A stretch of 64,000 bases of DNA from an uncultured Pelagibacteraceae bacterium. Lineage in GTDB: Bacteria > Pseudomonadota > Alphaproteobacteria > Pelagibacterales > Pelagibacteraceae. Position numbers and translations under genes: made by a program. Shown one piece after another: positions 8,887-17,082 of the stretch (positions are counted from its first letter, which is position 1; every line of letters begins with the position of its first letter). Under the pieces are notes generated by a model, which did not search any database, was not told the DNA's origin, and saw nothing but the letters and a program-made list of their open reading frames with translations. The DNA lies in NCBI GenBank assembly GCA_902517495.1, contig CABYCO010000001.1, positions 1 to 64,000 on the forward strand, in the 5' to 3' direction.

Positions 8887-9723
8887 ATGAAAAAACTTTT
8901 AGGGATCGTAGTTCTGGGTTTATTGTGGTTGTTTACTAGTGCTGCAACAGTAATCAAAAGTGAATACTTAGGCAGTGATGTTTATAAACTAGAGATGGAT
9001 AATGGTTGTATTTATCAAGGTGAATTATTTACAACATCGCCAAAAATCAAACTTAAAGATTTATTTAAAAAAACTTTTAAGACTTATTCTTATCATGGGT
9101 ATGGAGTTGAAGATTGCACCAGATCCTCAAAAGGTTATTTAATGGATGGAGAGTTTATTAAAGGAGAATTTGTATCAGGATTGTATAAAGATGATACTGG
9201 AATTGAAAAGAATGGAATATATAAAAATGGACGACTTCACGGGAACGGTTACTGGATAAATACAGATGGATCAATATTTGAAGGAAACTTTGTCAACGGA
9301 ATATTAAATGGCGAAGGAAAACAAACTGAGCCTAATGGCAGTTTTTGGGAAGGTAACTTTGAAGATGGCAATATTATTGGAAAAGTAATTTATTACGATA
9401 CGAAAGAAAAAGTAACTTGGAAAGGCAATTATACTAAAGAAGGTTTTGTTGGAGTTGTTAAAAAATATCATGACAATGGTGTAATAGAGACTGGAAGCTG
9501 TGAAAATAGTAGTTGTAATTTTAGTATTACGAAGTCATTAGAGGATATACAAAAAGCTAAAAAGAAAAAAGAAGATAAAAAAAATTTATACAAAAAAATT
9601 TATAACAAATGCATTTTAGAAAATCTTAAGGGTCAAACAGATCAAGAGGCAATTAAAATAATAAAAGAAGTTTGCAAAAACAAAGCTGAAAACCCCTCAA
9701 TGCTTGATAAATTATTAAATTAA
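8887..9723 (+). CDS. secreted MORN-repeat protein
   Basis: A 278-aa protein with signal peptide MKKLLGIVVLGLLWLFTSAA. Residues about 95-195 hold at least four MORN-type repeats (GIYKNGRLHGNGYW, SIFEGNFVNGILNGEGKQ, SFWEGNFEDGNIIGKV, TWKGNYTKEGFVGVVKKY). The C-terminus is a lysine-rich helix. MORN repeats act as scaffolds or membrane-contact surfaces; the bacterial role here is unknown. It directly follows the 197-aa gene (start at the next base), so the two are probably coexpressed. Its first 11 codons are the source-like copy of the fragment at 3484. Confidence 0.82.
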   Translation: MKKLLGIVVLGLLWLFTSAATVIKSEYLGSDVYKLEMDNGCIYQGELFTTSPKIKLKDLFKKTFKTYSYHGYGVEDCTRSSKGYLMDGEFIKGEFVSGLYKDDTGIEKNGIYKNGRLHGNGYWINTDGSIFEGNFVNGILNGEGKQTEPNGSFWEGNFEDGNIIGKVIYYDTKEKVTWKGNYTKEGFVGVVKKYHDNGVIETGSCENSSCNFSITKSLEDIQKAKKKKEDKKNLYKKIYNKCILENLKGQTDQEAIKIIKEVCKNKAENPSMLDKLLN

Positions 9724-9803
9724 AAAATGCTTGAAGCTATAATTATAATCGAAGTTGTAGCAATTATTTGGTATGTGACCAATAAATGATAAAATTATAA
9801 ATA

Positions 9804-9850
9804 GGATTTTATAGGACAACTTGTAGAAAACTTGTAGCAAAAGAGATGAA
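9804..9850 (+). repeat. island leader module, copy 6
   Basis: Reads ggattttataggacaactt followed by gtagaaaacttgtagc, the 'acttgtagaa' version of the paired repeat shared with copy 5. It precedes the intact 75-aa gene. Confidence 0.55.
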
Positions 9851-9867
9851 ACAAAAAATGGGACAGT

Positions 9868-10095
9868 GTGAATAAAGAAAACGCAAGTAAACTGTGGAAA
9901 ATGATACAGGAAGCTGGCGATTATTTGGAAGGACAACTTCCAGATCATCCTAATCATCCTAAAGGCAGAAATCCTTATGCTCATGTAGCAATTTGCGTAA
10001 AGAGTAAATTCAACGCAAGTTACAAAGATATTGAGGATGAAAAATTTGATGAAATAGTAAGTTATATAAATTTCCTTAAAGAAAATCCTAGCTAA
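9868..10095 (+). CDS. 75-aa protein of unknown function, intact member of a locally repeated family
   Basis: Starts with GTG; soluble, no signal peptide, begins MNKENASKLWKMIQEAGDYL. A central proline/histidine stretch (LPDHPNHPKGRNPYAHVAIC) is followed by an acidic C-terminal helix ending FLKENPS. Two decayed copies lie at 5996 and 8024, each behind a leader module, so this looks like the surviving member of an expanded family. I do not recognise the function. It ends one base before the convergent threonine aldolase gene. Confidence 0.7.
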   Translation: MNKENASKLWKMIQEAGDYLEGQLPDHPNHPKGRNPYAHVAICVKSKFNASYKDIEDEKFDEIVSYINFLKENPS

Positions 10096-10096
10096 A

Positions 10097-11143
10097 TTAA
10101 GATTTAATTATATTTAAAAACGATTCTACATCATCTGGATGAGTATTCCAGGCAGCAACTAATCTAACAGCTTTATCTTCCCACTCATCATCGTTAATTT
10201 TGTAACCATTTGAATTAAATTGATAAATTATATTTTTTGGTATTTTAACAAAAACCTCATTTGCATCAGTTGGATAAGCTAATTCAATATTTTTATGTTT
10301 CAGCAAGCCTTGGCTTAGTTTTTTCCCCATGGCATTTGCATGCTTAGCATTTTTTAACCAAACGTCATTTGAGATATAAGCATCTAATTGAGCTGATACA
10401 AAACGCATCTTTGATAGTAAATGTCCTGCTCTTTTCATTAAAAAAGCTATATTTCCAACTAACTCTGGTTTAAAAAAAATAATAGCTTCTGCTGCTAGGC
10501 ATCCATTTTTAGTTGCTCCAAATGACAGTACATCAATTCCAGACTTCCATGTCATTTCTGCTGGAGTACAGTTTAATGAAACTAATGCATTTGCAAATCT
10601 TGCACCATCCATATGAATATTTAAATCATGTTTATGAGTAATCTCTGATATTTTTTTTATTTCATCTAAATTGTATGCAACACCTGTTTCACACAATTGG
10701 GTAATACTTACTGATGAAGGTTGGGTATGATGTACCACGCCTTTTCCTGAGATATTTCTATCTAGTTCTTCAGCTATAATTTTTCCATTATTACCGTCCA
10801 GATTTACTAACTTTGCACCTCCAGTATAAAATTCGGGAGCTCCACATTCATCTACATTTATATGGGAAAGTCTATGGCAATAGATATTTCCAAAAGAAGG
10901 CGTCATAGTTGATAAAGCCAAAGCATTAGCTGCTGTTCCTGAGGCTGTTGGAAAAACTATAACTTCTTTTTCAAATATTTCTGAAAATTTATTTTGTAAA
11001 TTTTTTGACAACTCATCATTACCATATGGAGTTTTGTCCTCATCATTAGCTTTAAGAAGTGCATTTAAGACTTCTGGACATGCGCCTGTGACGTTATCTG
11101 AAGCAAATTTTACTCTTTCTCTTTTTGTTTTTATCTCAGTCAC
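10097..11143 (-). CDS. ltaE: low-specificity L-threonine aldolase
   Basis: PLP-dependent aldolase (348 aa) splitting L-threonine/allo-threonine to glycine and acetaldehyde. Supporting motifs: FPTASGTAANALAL in the N-terminal region, IHMDGARFANALV with the PLP-contacting Asp, and SFGATKNG with the Schiff-base Lys. The gene lies 2 bases after the amidinotransferase gene, and its glycine product is the standard acceptor of such amidinotransferases, so a shared glycine pathway is plausible. Confidence 0.9.
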   Translation of the reverse strand: MTEIKTKRERVKFASDNVTGACPEVLNALLKANDEDKTPYGNDELSKNLQNKFSEIFEKEVIVFPTASGTAANALALSTMTPSFGNIYCHRLSHINVDECGAPEFYTGGAKLVNLDGNNGKIIAEELDRNISGKGVVHHTQPSSVSITQLCETGVAYNLDEIKKISEITHKHDLNIHMDGARFANALVSLNCTPAEMTWKSGIDVLSFGATKNGCLAAEAIIFFKPELVGNIAFLMKRAGHLLSKMRFVSAQLDAYISNDVWLKNAKHANAMGKKLSQGLLKHKNIELAYPTDANEVFVKIPKNIIYQFNSNGYKINDDEWEDKAVRLVAAWNTHPDDVESFLNIIKS

Positions 11144-11145
11144 AA

Positions 11146-12261
11146 TTATTGCTTTGGAAAATAATCTTTTAATTCGCCTTCTCTATAAACATCTGCTGTA
11201 CAACAATGTAATCCACCTCCAAATGCATAAGCATCTCTAAGCTCAACAGGAACAACCTCCATTCCTAATTTATCTAATTGTTCTGCTTGGTATACTTCGC
11301 TTTTTTCTACACATACAGTTTTAGGATCTAAAACTAAAACATTCATTGATAGCCATGTTGAAGAGTAACATAGAGGTGGGGGTTCGTTGTGTGCAGGTTG
11401 AGCACTATCAATAATTTCCCATCCGTTATTTTCAAACAATCTTCTTTGCTCTTTAGGAAGCCTTCTTTGAGGATTGTTAATTATTAAACCCTCCTTGATA
11501 GGTGTAAAAGTTGCATCTATATGAATTGGATAAGGATCACCTGGAAAATTAACAGCATGAACCCTATGATCTTTATAATGTCTTTTTAACCAATCAATTC
11601 CTTTTAAATTTGTTGTAAAACCATGTTGTACTACTAAATCTTTACCAAATCTTAGAACGTCAGCAGCATCAAATAATGGCTCCTCTTCAGTGGTTACAAA
11701 ATATTTATTTTCTGTCCATTCCAGTCTTTTTTGAATTCCTATTTTATCTGATAAGTAATCTTCTCTGTAATCCTCATCTGTTAATCTTGGTTTAGGAGCA
11801 GATTCATGTCTCATATTTGGATCTGAATTATAATATTGTTTTAAAAGTGGTCGGTAACATAGATATTCAAACCATCGGCAACGATAACTCATCGTAGCCT
11901 CTAAAATTTCATTACCGACAGTTAACAAAACATCTCTCGGTGGCATACATCCAAACATCGTCTCCGCTTGCCAATCAGGTGTAGATGTTTTTTGATTAAA
12001 ATCAATTGGGTCTGGTCTATCAACTTTAATCCCTCTTTTTTTTAATATATTTGAGAAATTATCTAAAAGCTGATTTGCTTTATCTACAGTATCTTTAGTT
12101 CTTGGACCAAATTTTCCTCTCATATCGCTGTCTTCTGGAACTTTGGCATCTAATGCTGGCTCAGGGGCAGGTATACAAGTACCATCTGCTTTACCTACTA
12201 TTACATGTTTCAATGGATCCCATTCATTCCAACTATTGACAATTACTTTTTCATTATTCAT
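11146..12261 (-). CDS. glycine amidinotransferase-like enzyme
   Basis: A 371-aa amidinotransferase of the AGAT/inosamine-amidinotransferase family, which moves an amidino group from arginine to an amine acceptor. The catalytic triad is recognisable: Asp in DAADVLRFGKDL, His in YPIHIDATFTPI and Cys in GGGLHCCTADV near residue 353. Family knowledge gives guanidinoacetate or a related guanidino compound as product with ornithine released. The gene sits between an EamA transporter (2 bases upstream) and threonine aldolase (downstream). The acceptor (glycine, an amino sugar or other amine) is not settled by sequence. Confidence 0.85.
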   Translation of the reverse strand: MNNEKVIVNSWNEWDPLKHVIVGKADGTCIPAPEPALDAKVPEDSDMRGKFGPRTKDTVDKANQLLDNFSNILKKRGIKVDRPDPIDFNQKTSTPDWQAETMFGCMPPRDVLLTVGNEILEATMSYRCRWFEYLCYRPLLKQYYNSDPNMRHESAPKPRLTDEDYREDYLSDKIGIQKRLEWTENKYFVTTEEEPLFDAADVLRFGKDLVVQHGFTTNLKGIDWLKRHYKDHRVHAVNFPGDPYPIHIDATFTPIKEGLIINNPQRRLPKEQRRLFENNGWEIIDSAQPAHNEPPPLCYSSTWLSMNVLVLDPKTVCVEKSEVYQAEQLDKLGMEVVPVELRDAYAFGGGLHCCTADVYREGELKDYFPKQ

Positions 12262-12262
12262 T

Positions 12263-13168
12263 TTAGTTTAAACCTATAAATCTTCTATTAGACTGCATAA
12301 TGAGGCTGTAGTAAAAAATTGACATAAATATAAAAAATCCACCAATAATAGTATTCGTAGATGGGACTTCATTAATTCCCATCCATGGTAACCACACCCA
12401 GAATATTCCACCGATTACCTCAGTGAGTGAGAGTAAAGTTAGATCAGCTGCTGGAATATTTTTTGATCCAATTGAATATAATATTAAACCCATACATACT
12501 AGAGTTCCATGAGTAGCAAATAAGGCTTCATTTTTTCCAGTAGATAAAAAATTAGCATCGTTCGACATCAGCATTACAGCAGAAAATATGAAACAGAAAA
12601 ACCCCGCAAAGGCTACAGTAGTAAATTTTGGGGTTTCTTTTCTCCATCTAAGTGAAACAGAAAAAATTGAGAAACCTAATGCAGAAATAAGTCCAAACAC
12701 AAGCCCTGGCAATGAATTTTTACCAGAATTGTCAAAAGCCATTATACATATACCCACTGCTGCAACTACAATCGCAATCCATACTGTTAATGAAATTTTT
12801 TCTTTTAAAAATAAAAATCCTAATAAGGCTGTTATAAATGGCATTGCCGCAAGACAAAGTAAAGTAATAGCTGCTGTGGTATTAGTAATTGACCATATAA
12901 ATGTTATCATTGCGGTACCAAGACCAATACCTCCAATTAGACCCGATATACCCACTTTAAAATAATTTTTATAAAACTCTTTTCCTTCCTCAAGGAACAA
13001 ATACATATTAAGCAAAAGAAAAATAACTATTCCTCTAGTAAATAAATATTGCCAAGGAACTGTTTCTGGCTGATCGATGTGCCTTACAACATATGGACCA
13101 AATGACCAAAAAATACCAGCAATTAATACGATTGGGATGGCTACTTTAGGATTTTTTAAGTTTAGCAT
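12263..13168 (-). CDS. EamA/DMT family transporter
   Basis: A 301-aa membrane protein with about ten hydrophobic segments arranged as two EamA halves (drug/metabolite transporter superfamily). First half ends LLGFLFLKEKISL, a typical EamA signature. It is the first gene of the transporter-amidinotransferase-aldolase run, with 1-2 base spacing, so it may export or import a guanidino compound or amino acid of that pathway. Substrate is inferred only from context. Confidence 0.88.
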   Translation of the reverse strand: MLNLKNPKVAIPIVLIAGIFWSFGPYVVRHIDQPETVPWQYLFTRGIVIFLLLNMYLFLEEGKEFYKNYFKVGISGLIGGIGLGTAMITFIWSITNTTAAITLLCLAAMPFITALLGFLFLKEKISLTVWIAIVVAAVGICIMAFDNSGKNSLPGLVFGLISALGFSIFSVSLRWRKETPKFTTVAFAGFFCFIFSAVMLMSNDANFLSTGKNEALFATHGTLVCMGLILYSIGSKNIPAADLTLLSLTEVIGGIFWVWLPWMGINEVPSTNTIIGGFFIFMSIFYYSLIMQSNRRFIGLN

Positions 13169-13246
13169 GTGCTATTTTTTTATTTAAGAAGTATGAAAAT
13201 ATAAATATAAATTTGTATAATAACAATCAAATAAATACTCAAATTA

Positions 13247-13642
13247 ATGGATATTAATATTTTAAAAATAGCTTCTGATACCAAAAACAATAAACATATT
13301 AATAACTGCACTCATTCGATGAAATATAAAAGTCAAATTTGTGGTGATGAGATTGAAATTTTTTTAATTATTAAAGACAATGTTATAAAAGATTTCTCTT
13401 ATCAGTCTCAATCTTGCATATATTGCAATGCATCTGCAAATTTAGCTACAAAAAATTTTAAGAAAAAAAGTAAAGATAAAATTAAAAATTTTTTAAAATT
13501 GTTGGATAAGTTTAATGATAAAGAAAATATTTCATTTCCAAATGAATGGAAAGAGTTTAAAAAAATCTTTGATAAAAAAAATTATGCGAGAAAAGAATGT
13601 TTAACGCTTCCAATAAAAGCTTTAAAAAAAGTAATACAATAA
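13247..13642 (+). CDS. NifU/IscU-like iron-sulfur scaffold protein
   Basis: A 131-aa protein resembling SUF-type NifU/IscU scaffolds. Three cysteine sites match the family: QICGDEIEIF (first Cys near 28 with Asp two residues later), SCIYCNASANLATK (second, with an extra Cys in CIYC) and ARKECLTLPIKAL (third). The family holds a transient Fe-S cluster for transfer. The gene abuts the HPP gene with no gap rather than a suf cluster, so the target is unclear. Confidence 0.75.
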   Translation: MDINILKIASDTKNNKHINNCTHSMKYKSQICGDEIEIFLIIKDNVIKDFSYQSQSCIYCNASANLATKNFKKKSKDKIKNFLKLLDKFNDKENISFPNEWKEFKKIFDKKNYARKECLTLPIKALKKVIQ

Positions 13643-14104
13643 ATGAACAAAGATAAAATTATAAGATCCCTTTTAGCGTTGATTTTTACAATTATAACAA
13701 TTGGTGTTCTCACTTTATTAACTTATAAAACTAATTTTGGACTTTTTTTAATTGCATCATTTGGATCCTCAATGGTTCTTTTATATGGTTACCCAGAAAG
13801 TCCATTTGCGAAACCTAAAAATATATTATTTGGTCATCTAGTAACTTCAACAATTGGAATTCTATTTTATAATTTTATCCCATTGCCAATTTATATATCA
13901 ATACCTTTAGCGGTAGGTCTTGGTGTTGGATTGATGATTTTACTAGATGTAACCCACCCCCCAGCTGGAGGAAATCCTATTATAGTCATATTGGGCTCAG
14001 TATCGTTTGACTATTTGTTCTCTCCAATATTAACTGGATGTTTGATTATAATAGCCTTTGGAATTATTCTGAATAAATTCGTTGCTAAAAAGAAATACCC
14101 CTAA
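13643..14104 (+). CDS. HPP family membrane protein
   Basis: A 153-aa protein with four hydrophobic segments and the family hallmark THPPAGGNP near residue 110. HPP proteins are small inner-membrane proteins; some cyanobacterial and plant members transport nitrite. Begins at the base after the NifU-like stop, indicating cotranscription. Nitrite transport here would be inference only. Confidence 0.82.
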   Translation: MNKDKIIRSLLALIFTIITIGVLTLLTYKTNFGLFLIASFGSSMVLLYGYPESPFAKPKNILFGHLVTSTIGILFYNFIPLPIYISIPLAVGLGVGLMILLDVTHPPAGGNPIIVILGSVSFDYLFSPILTGCLIIIAFGIILNKFVAKKKYP

Positions 14105-14119
14105 TCAATTACTATTCGT

Positions 14120-14149
14120 TTGATTGATGTTCTAATTTTATGCTACACT
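14120..14149 (+). promoter_or_regulatory. candidate promoter of formate dehydrogenase
   Basis: TTGATT at 14120-14125 and an extended -10 (TGC then TACACT, 14144-14149) are separated by 18 bases, about 55 bases before the fdh start. A good Shine-Dalgarno AGGAGA lies at 14195-14200. Read by eye in AT-rich DNA, so only tentative. Confidence 0.35.
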
Positions 14150-14204
14150 TTCTTAAGAAAATATCTATAGAGAGATTTTAAAAACATAAATATTAGGAGA
14201 AAAA

Positions 14205-15404
14205 ATGAAAGTACTTTGCGTATTATATGATGATCCAAAAGGTGGGATGCCTAAAAGCTACCCATTGTCAGATCTTCCAAAACTAGAAAAATATCCAGAT
14301 GGGATGACACTACCAAGTCCAAAAGGTAGAGATTTTACGCCTGGAGAACTATTAGGATGTGTATCTGGTGAATTAGGATTAAGAAAATTTTTAGAGAGTA
14401 ATGGTCATGAGTTAGTTGTAACAAATAGTAAAGATGGAGATGGATGTGAAGCTGACAAACATATCGTTGATGCTGATATAGTTATTTCTCAACCATTCTT
14501 TCCATATTATTTAACAAAAGAAAGAATTGAAAAAGCAAAAAATTTAAAAATTGCGATCACAGCAGGAATTGGTTCAGACCATGTAGATTTACAGGCAGCA
14601 ATGGATCATAAAATCGATGTTGTAGAAGTAACATTTTGTAATTCAAGATCAGTTGCTGAGCACATAGTAATGATGATTGTTTCAATGGTAAGAGATTATC
14701 ACAACCAACACCGAATTGTTAATGAAGGTGGATGGAATATTGCTGATGCAGTTCAAAGGTCTTACGATGTTGAAGGAATGCACATTGGAACAGTTGCGGC
14801 TGGAAGAATTGGTTTAGATGCATTAAGAAAAATGAAACCATTTGATGTACATCTTCATTATTTTGATAGACATAGATTACCTGAATCAGTTGAAAAAGAG
14901 TTAAATCTTACTTTTCATGAAACTGTAGAGTCTATGGTTAAAGTATGTGATGTTGTTACAATTAACTGTCCTCTTCATCCTGAAACAGAAAATTTATTTG
15001 ATGATGAAATGATATCTAAAATGAAAAAAGGTGCATATATTGTGAATACAGCAAGAGGTAAAATTTGTAATAGAGATGCAATTGCTAAAGCTTTAGAAAG
15101 TGGTCAATTAAGTGGATATGCAGGAGACGTGTGGTTTCCTCAACCAGCTCCAAACGATCATGTATGGAGAACAATGCCAAACCATGGAATGACACCACAT
15201 ACTTCTGGAACTTCACTATCTGCTCAAGCTAGATATGCTGATGGTGTTAGAGAAATACTTGAGTGCTTTTTTGATGGTACTGAAATGAGAGATCAATATT
15301 TAATTGTCAAAGATGGACAGTTAGCAGGAATGGGTGCTCACTCTTACAGTAAAGGAAGCGCTACAGGCGGTTCTGAAGAAGCGGCAAAATATCAAAAAAA
15401 ATAG
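14205..15404 (+). CDS. fdh: NAD-dependent formate dehydrogenase
   Basis: Cytosolic D-2-hydroxyacid-dehydrogenase-type enzyme (399 aa) oxidising formate to CO2 with NAD reduction. It matches the Pseudomonas sp. 101 enzyme motif by motif: TAGIGSDHVDLQAA, FCNSRSVAEHIVMM, the dinucleotide motif GTVAAGRIG, YFDRHRLPESVEKELNL, GDVWFPQPAPNDH, the catalytic His in MTPHTSGTSLSAQARYADG, and the C-terminal AHSYSKGSATGGSEEAAK. In marine methylovores this is the last step of one-carbon oxidation. It stands alone behind a good ribosome-binding site. Confidence 0.96.
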   Translation: MKVLCVLYDDPKGGMPKSYPLSDLPKLEKYPDGMTLPSPKGRDFTPGELLGCVSGELGLRKFLESNGHELVVTNSKDGDGCEADKHIVDADIVISQPFFPYYLTKERIEKAKNLKIAITAGIGSDHVDLQAAMDHKIDVVEVTFCNSRSVAEHIVMMIVSMVRDYHNQHRIVNEGGWNIADAVQRSYDVEGMHIGTVAAGRIGLDALRKMKPFDVHLHYFDRHRLPESVEKELNLTFHETVESMVKVCDVVTINCPLHPETENLFDDEMISKMKKGAYIVNTARGKICNRDAIAKALESGQLSGYAGDVWFPQPAPNDHVWRTMPNHGMTPHTSGTSLSAQARYADGVREILECFFDGTEMRDQYLIVKDGQLAGMGAHSYSKGSATGGSEEAAKYQKK

Positions 15405-15424
15405 AGTTTTAAATACAAAACATT

Positions 15425-15460
15425 AAAGGTAAGCTATCATTAATCTAGATAGCTACCTTT
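15425..15460 (+). promoter_or_regulatory. hairpin directly upstream of msrA
   Basis: AAAGGTAAGCTATC (15425-15438) can pair with GATAGCTACCTTT (15448-15460) with one bulge. The hairpin ends two bases before the msrA ATG, so it would cover the ribosome-binding region. It may be the fdh terminator, a translational control element for msrA, or both; the run of T after it is short. Confidence 0.4.
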
Positions 15461-15461
15461 A

Positions 15462-16040
15462 ATGAAAAAACTTTTATCAATAATTTTCTTTCTAATTTCT
15501 TCAACCAGCTTTGCTAATTCACCAAATTTTGAAAAAGCCTATTTTGCTGGAGGATGCTTTTGGTGTATGGAAGAATCTTTTGAAAATATTCTTGGTGTTT
15601 CAAAAGTTATCTCTGGTTACTCAGGTGGCACTACAGAAAATCCAACTTATAAAGAAGTTACATATGGAAACACAGGCCATTTTGAAGTTATTGAAGTCAT
15701 ATATATTCCAGAAGTAGTTAGCTATGAAAAACTTTTAGAAGAATTCTGGGTAAACATTGATCCCTTTGATGCTGTAGGACAATTTTGTGACAAGGGATAT
15801 AGTTATAGATCAGTGGCATTTTATCAAAATGATAAGCAAAAAAACTTAATAGAAAACAGTATTAAGGAAATAGAGAAAAAATTTAATAAAAAAGTAGTAA
15901 CTTATGTAAGAAAATTTGATAAATTTTATATTGCAGAGGCTGTTCATCAAGATTATTACCAAATAAATTTTCTTAATTACTTAAGATATAAAAAAGGATG
16001 TAGACGCGAAGCAATATTAAATAGTATTTGGGGGTCCTAA
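15462..16040 (+). CDS. msrA: peptide methionine-(S)-sulfoxide reductase, exported form
   Basis: MsrA (192 aa) reduces methionine-S-sulfoxide in oxidised proteins. The catalytic motif GGCFWCMEE has the nucleophilic Cys near residue 32; a resolving Cys lies in KGCRREAIL. Conserved YSGGTTENPTYKEV and HFEVIEVIY are present. An N-terminal signal peptide (MKKLLSIIFFLISSTSFA) indicates periplasmic repair, less usual than cytosolic MsrA. Confidence 0.95.
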   Translation: MKKLLSIIFFLISSTSFANSPNFEKAYFAGGCFWCMEESFENILGVSKVISGYSGGTTENPTYKEVTYGNTGHFEVIEVIYIPEVVSYEKLLEEFWVNIDPFDAVGQFCDKGYSYRSVAFYQNDKQKNLIENSIKEIEKKFNKKVVTYVRKFDKFYIAEAVHQDYYQINFLNYLRYKKGCRREAILNSIWGS

Positions 16041-16041
16041 A

Positions 16042-17049
16042 ATGTCTGTGGTTAGTAAATACGTATCTTTAAAAAATTATATTCCAACTGGCTTACCAAA
16101 AGTGACAGATTTTGAAATAAAGTCAAAAGAAATTTCAATTAATGATGAAAAGAATATTTTAGTGTCAAATTCATGGATATCAGTTGATCCATACATGCGT
16201 GCAAGAATGACTGAGAGAAAAAATTATAAACCACCATTTAAAATCGGTGAAGAAATGGAAGGGTATGCAATTGGTAAAGTAGAACTCTCAAATGATAAAG
16301 ATTTTAGTGTTGGAGATTTAGTATTTAGCAGTCTTGGTATGAGAGATAAATTTGTTTGTAGTTCTGATAAACTAAAGAAACTAAAACCAATTGATATGCC
16401 TATACAGTCGTACTTGGGACCACTTGGAATGACAGGTCATACAGCTTACATTGGACTTTTCAAACATGGAGAATTGAAATCTGGGCAAACTATATTAGTC
16501 TCTTCTGCTGGAGGTAGTGTTGGATCTACGGTTTGCCAAATTGCAAAAAACATTGGTTGTAAAGTTATTGCAAGCACAGGGTCTGATGAAAAAGTTGATT
16601 GGTTAAAAAATGAATTAAAAGTTGATCATGCTTTTAATTATAAGAAAGTAGAAAACCTTGTATTACATTTCAAGGAAATTTGCCCTGATGGTTTTGATTT
16701 ATACTTTGATAATGTTGGTGGAGACTTTTTAGAATCTGCTATTTTTCAAATGAAAACATATGGTCGTATTGTGATTTGTGGAAGAATTTCACAGATGAAT
16801 GCAACTAACCCTGGTTCTGGTTTGAAAAATATGGCTTATGTTTTGGTAAAAAGACTTACTATTAAAGGATTTCTTATTTTTGATCACGATAATGAAAAAG
16901 AACCATTTGAAACTGAGATGTCAAAATGGTTGTCGGATGGTAAAATTAAATTTAAAGAAACCATCTACGAAGGAATAGAGAATGCCCCAAAGTCATTTAT
17001 TGATTTATTAAACGGTAAAAATATTGGCAAAATGCTTGTCAAAATTTAG
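16042..17049 (+). CDS. NADPH-dependent MDR-family reductase (CurA/prostaglandin-reductase type)
   Basis: A 335-aa zinc-free medium-chain dehydrogenase/reductase. Features: substrate-domain motif SVDPYMRARM near the N-terminus, GPLGMTGHTAYIGL, nucleotide-binding SSAGGSVGSTVCQIAK, and the family-specific GFDLYFDNVGG. Such enzymes reduce the double bond of alpha,beta-unsaturated ketones and aldehydes, a detoxification role that fits its position one base after msrA. Confidence 0.9.
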   Translation: MSVVSKYVSLKNYIPTGLPKVTDFEIKSKEISINDEKNILVSNSWISVDPYMRARMTERKNYKPPFKIGEEMEGYAIGKVELSNDKDFSVGDLVFSSLGMRDKFVCSSDKLKKLKPIDMPIQSYLGPLGMTGHTAYIGLFKHGELKSGQTILVSSAGGSVGSTVCQIAKNIGCKVIASTGSDEKVDWLKNELKVDHAFNYKKVENLVLHFKEICPDGFDLYFDNVGGDFLESAIFQMKTYGRIVICGRISQMNATNPGSGLKNMAYVLVKRLTIKGFLIFDHDNEKEPFETEMSKWLSDGKIKFKETIYEGIENAPKSFIDLLNGKNIGKMLVKI

Positions 17050-17082
17050 TTTAGAAAATTTGTGACTTTAAATCTTTAATAA

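Noticed and set aside
9727-9789. 20-codon hydrophobic frame (MLEAIIIIEVVAIIWYVTNK) after the MORN gene
   Set aside because: Too short, no ribosome-binding site, and AT-rich DNA gives hydrophobic frames easily; left out as a gene.
3521-9850. Island repeats as a CRISPR array or insertion sequence
   Set aside because: Spacing is irregular (hundreds to thousands of bases), no transposase is present, and the repeats have no terminal inverted repeat structure.
12588-12965. 125-aa plus-strand frame opposite the EamA transporter
   Set aside because: Lies wholly within the transporter gene on the other strand; composition reflects antisense of a membrane protein.
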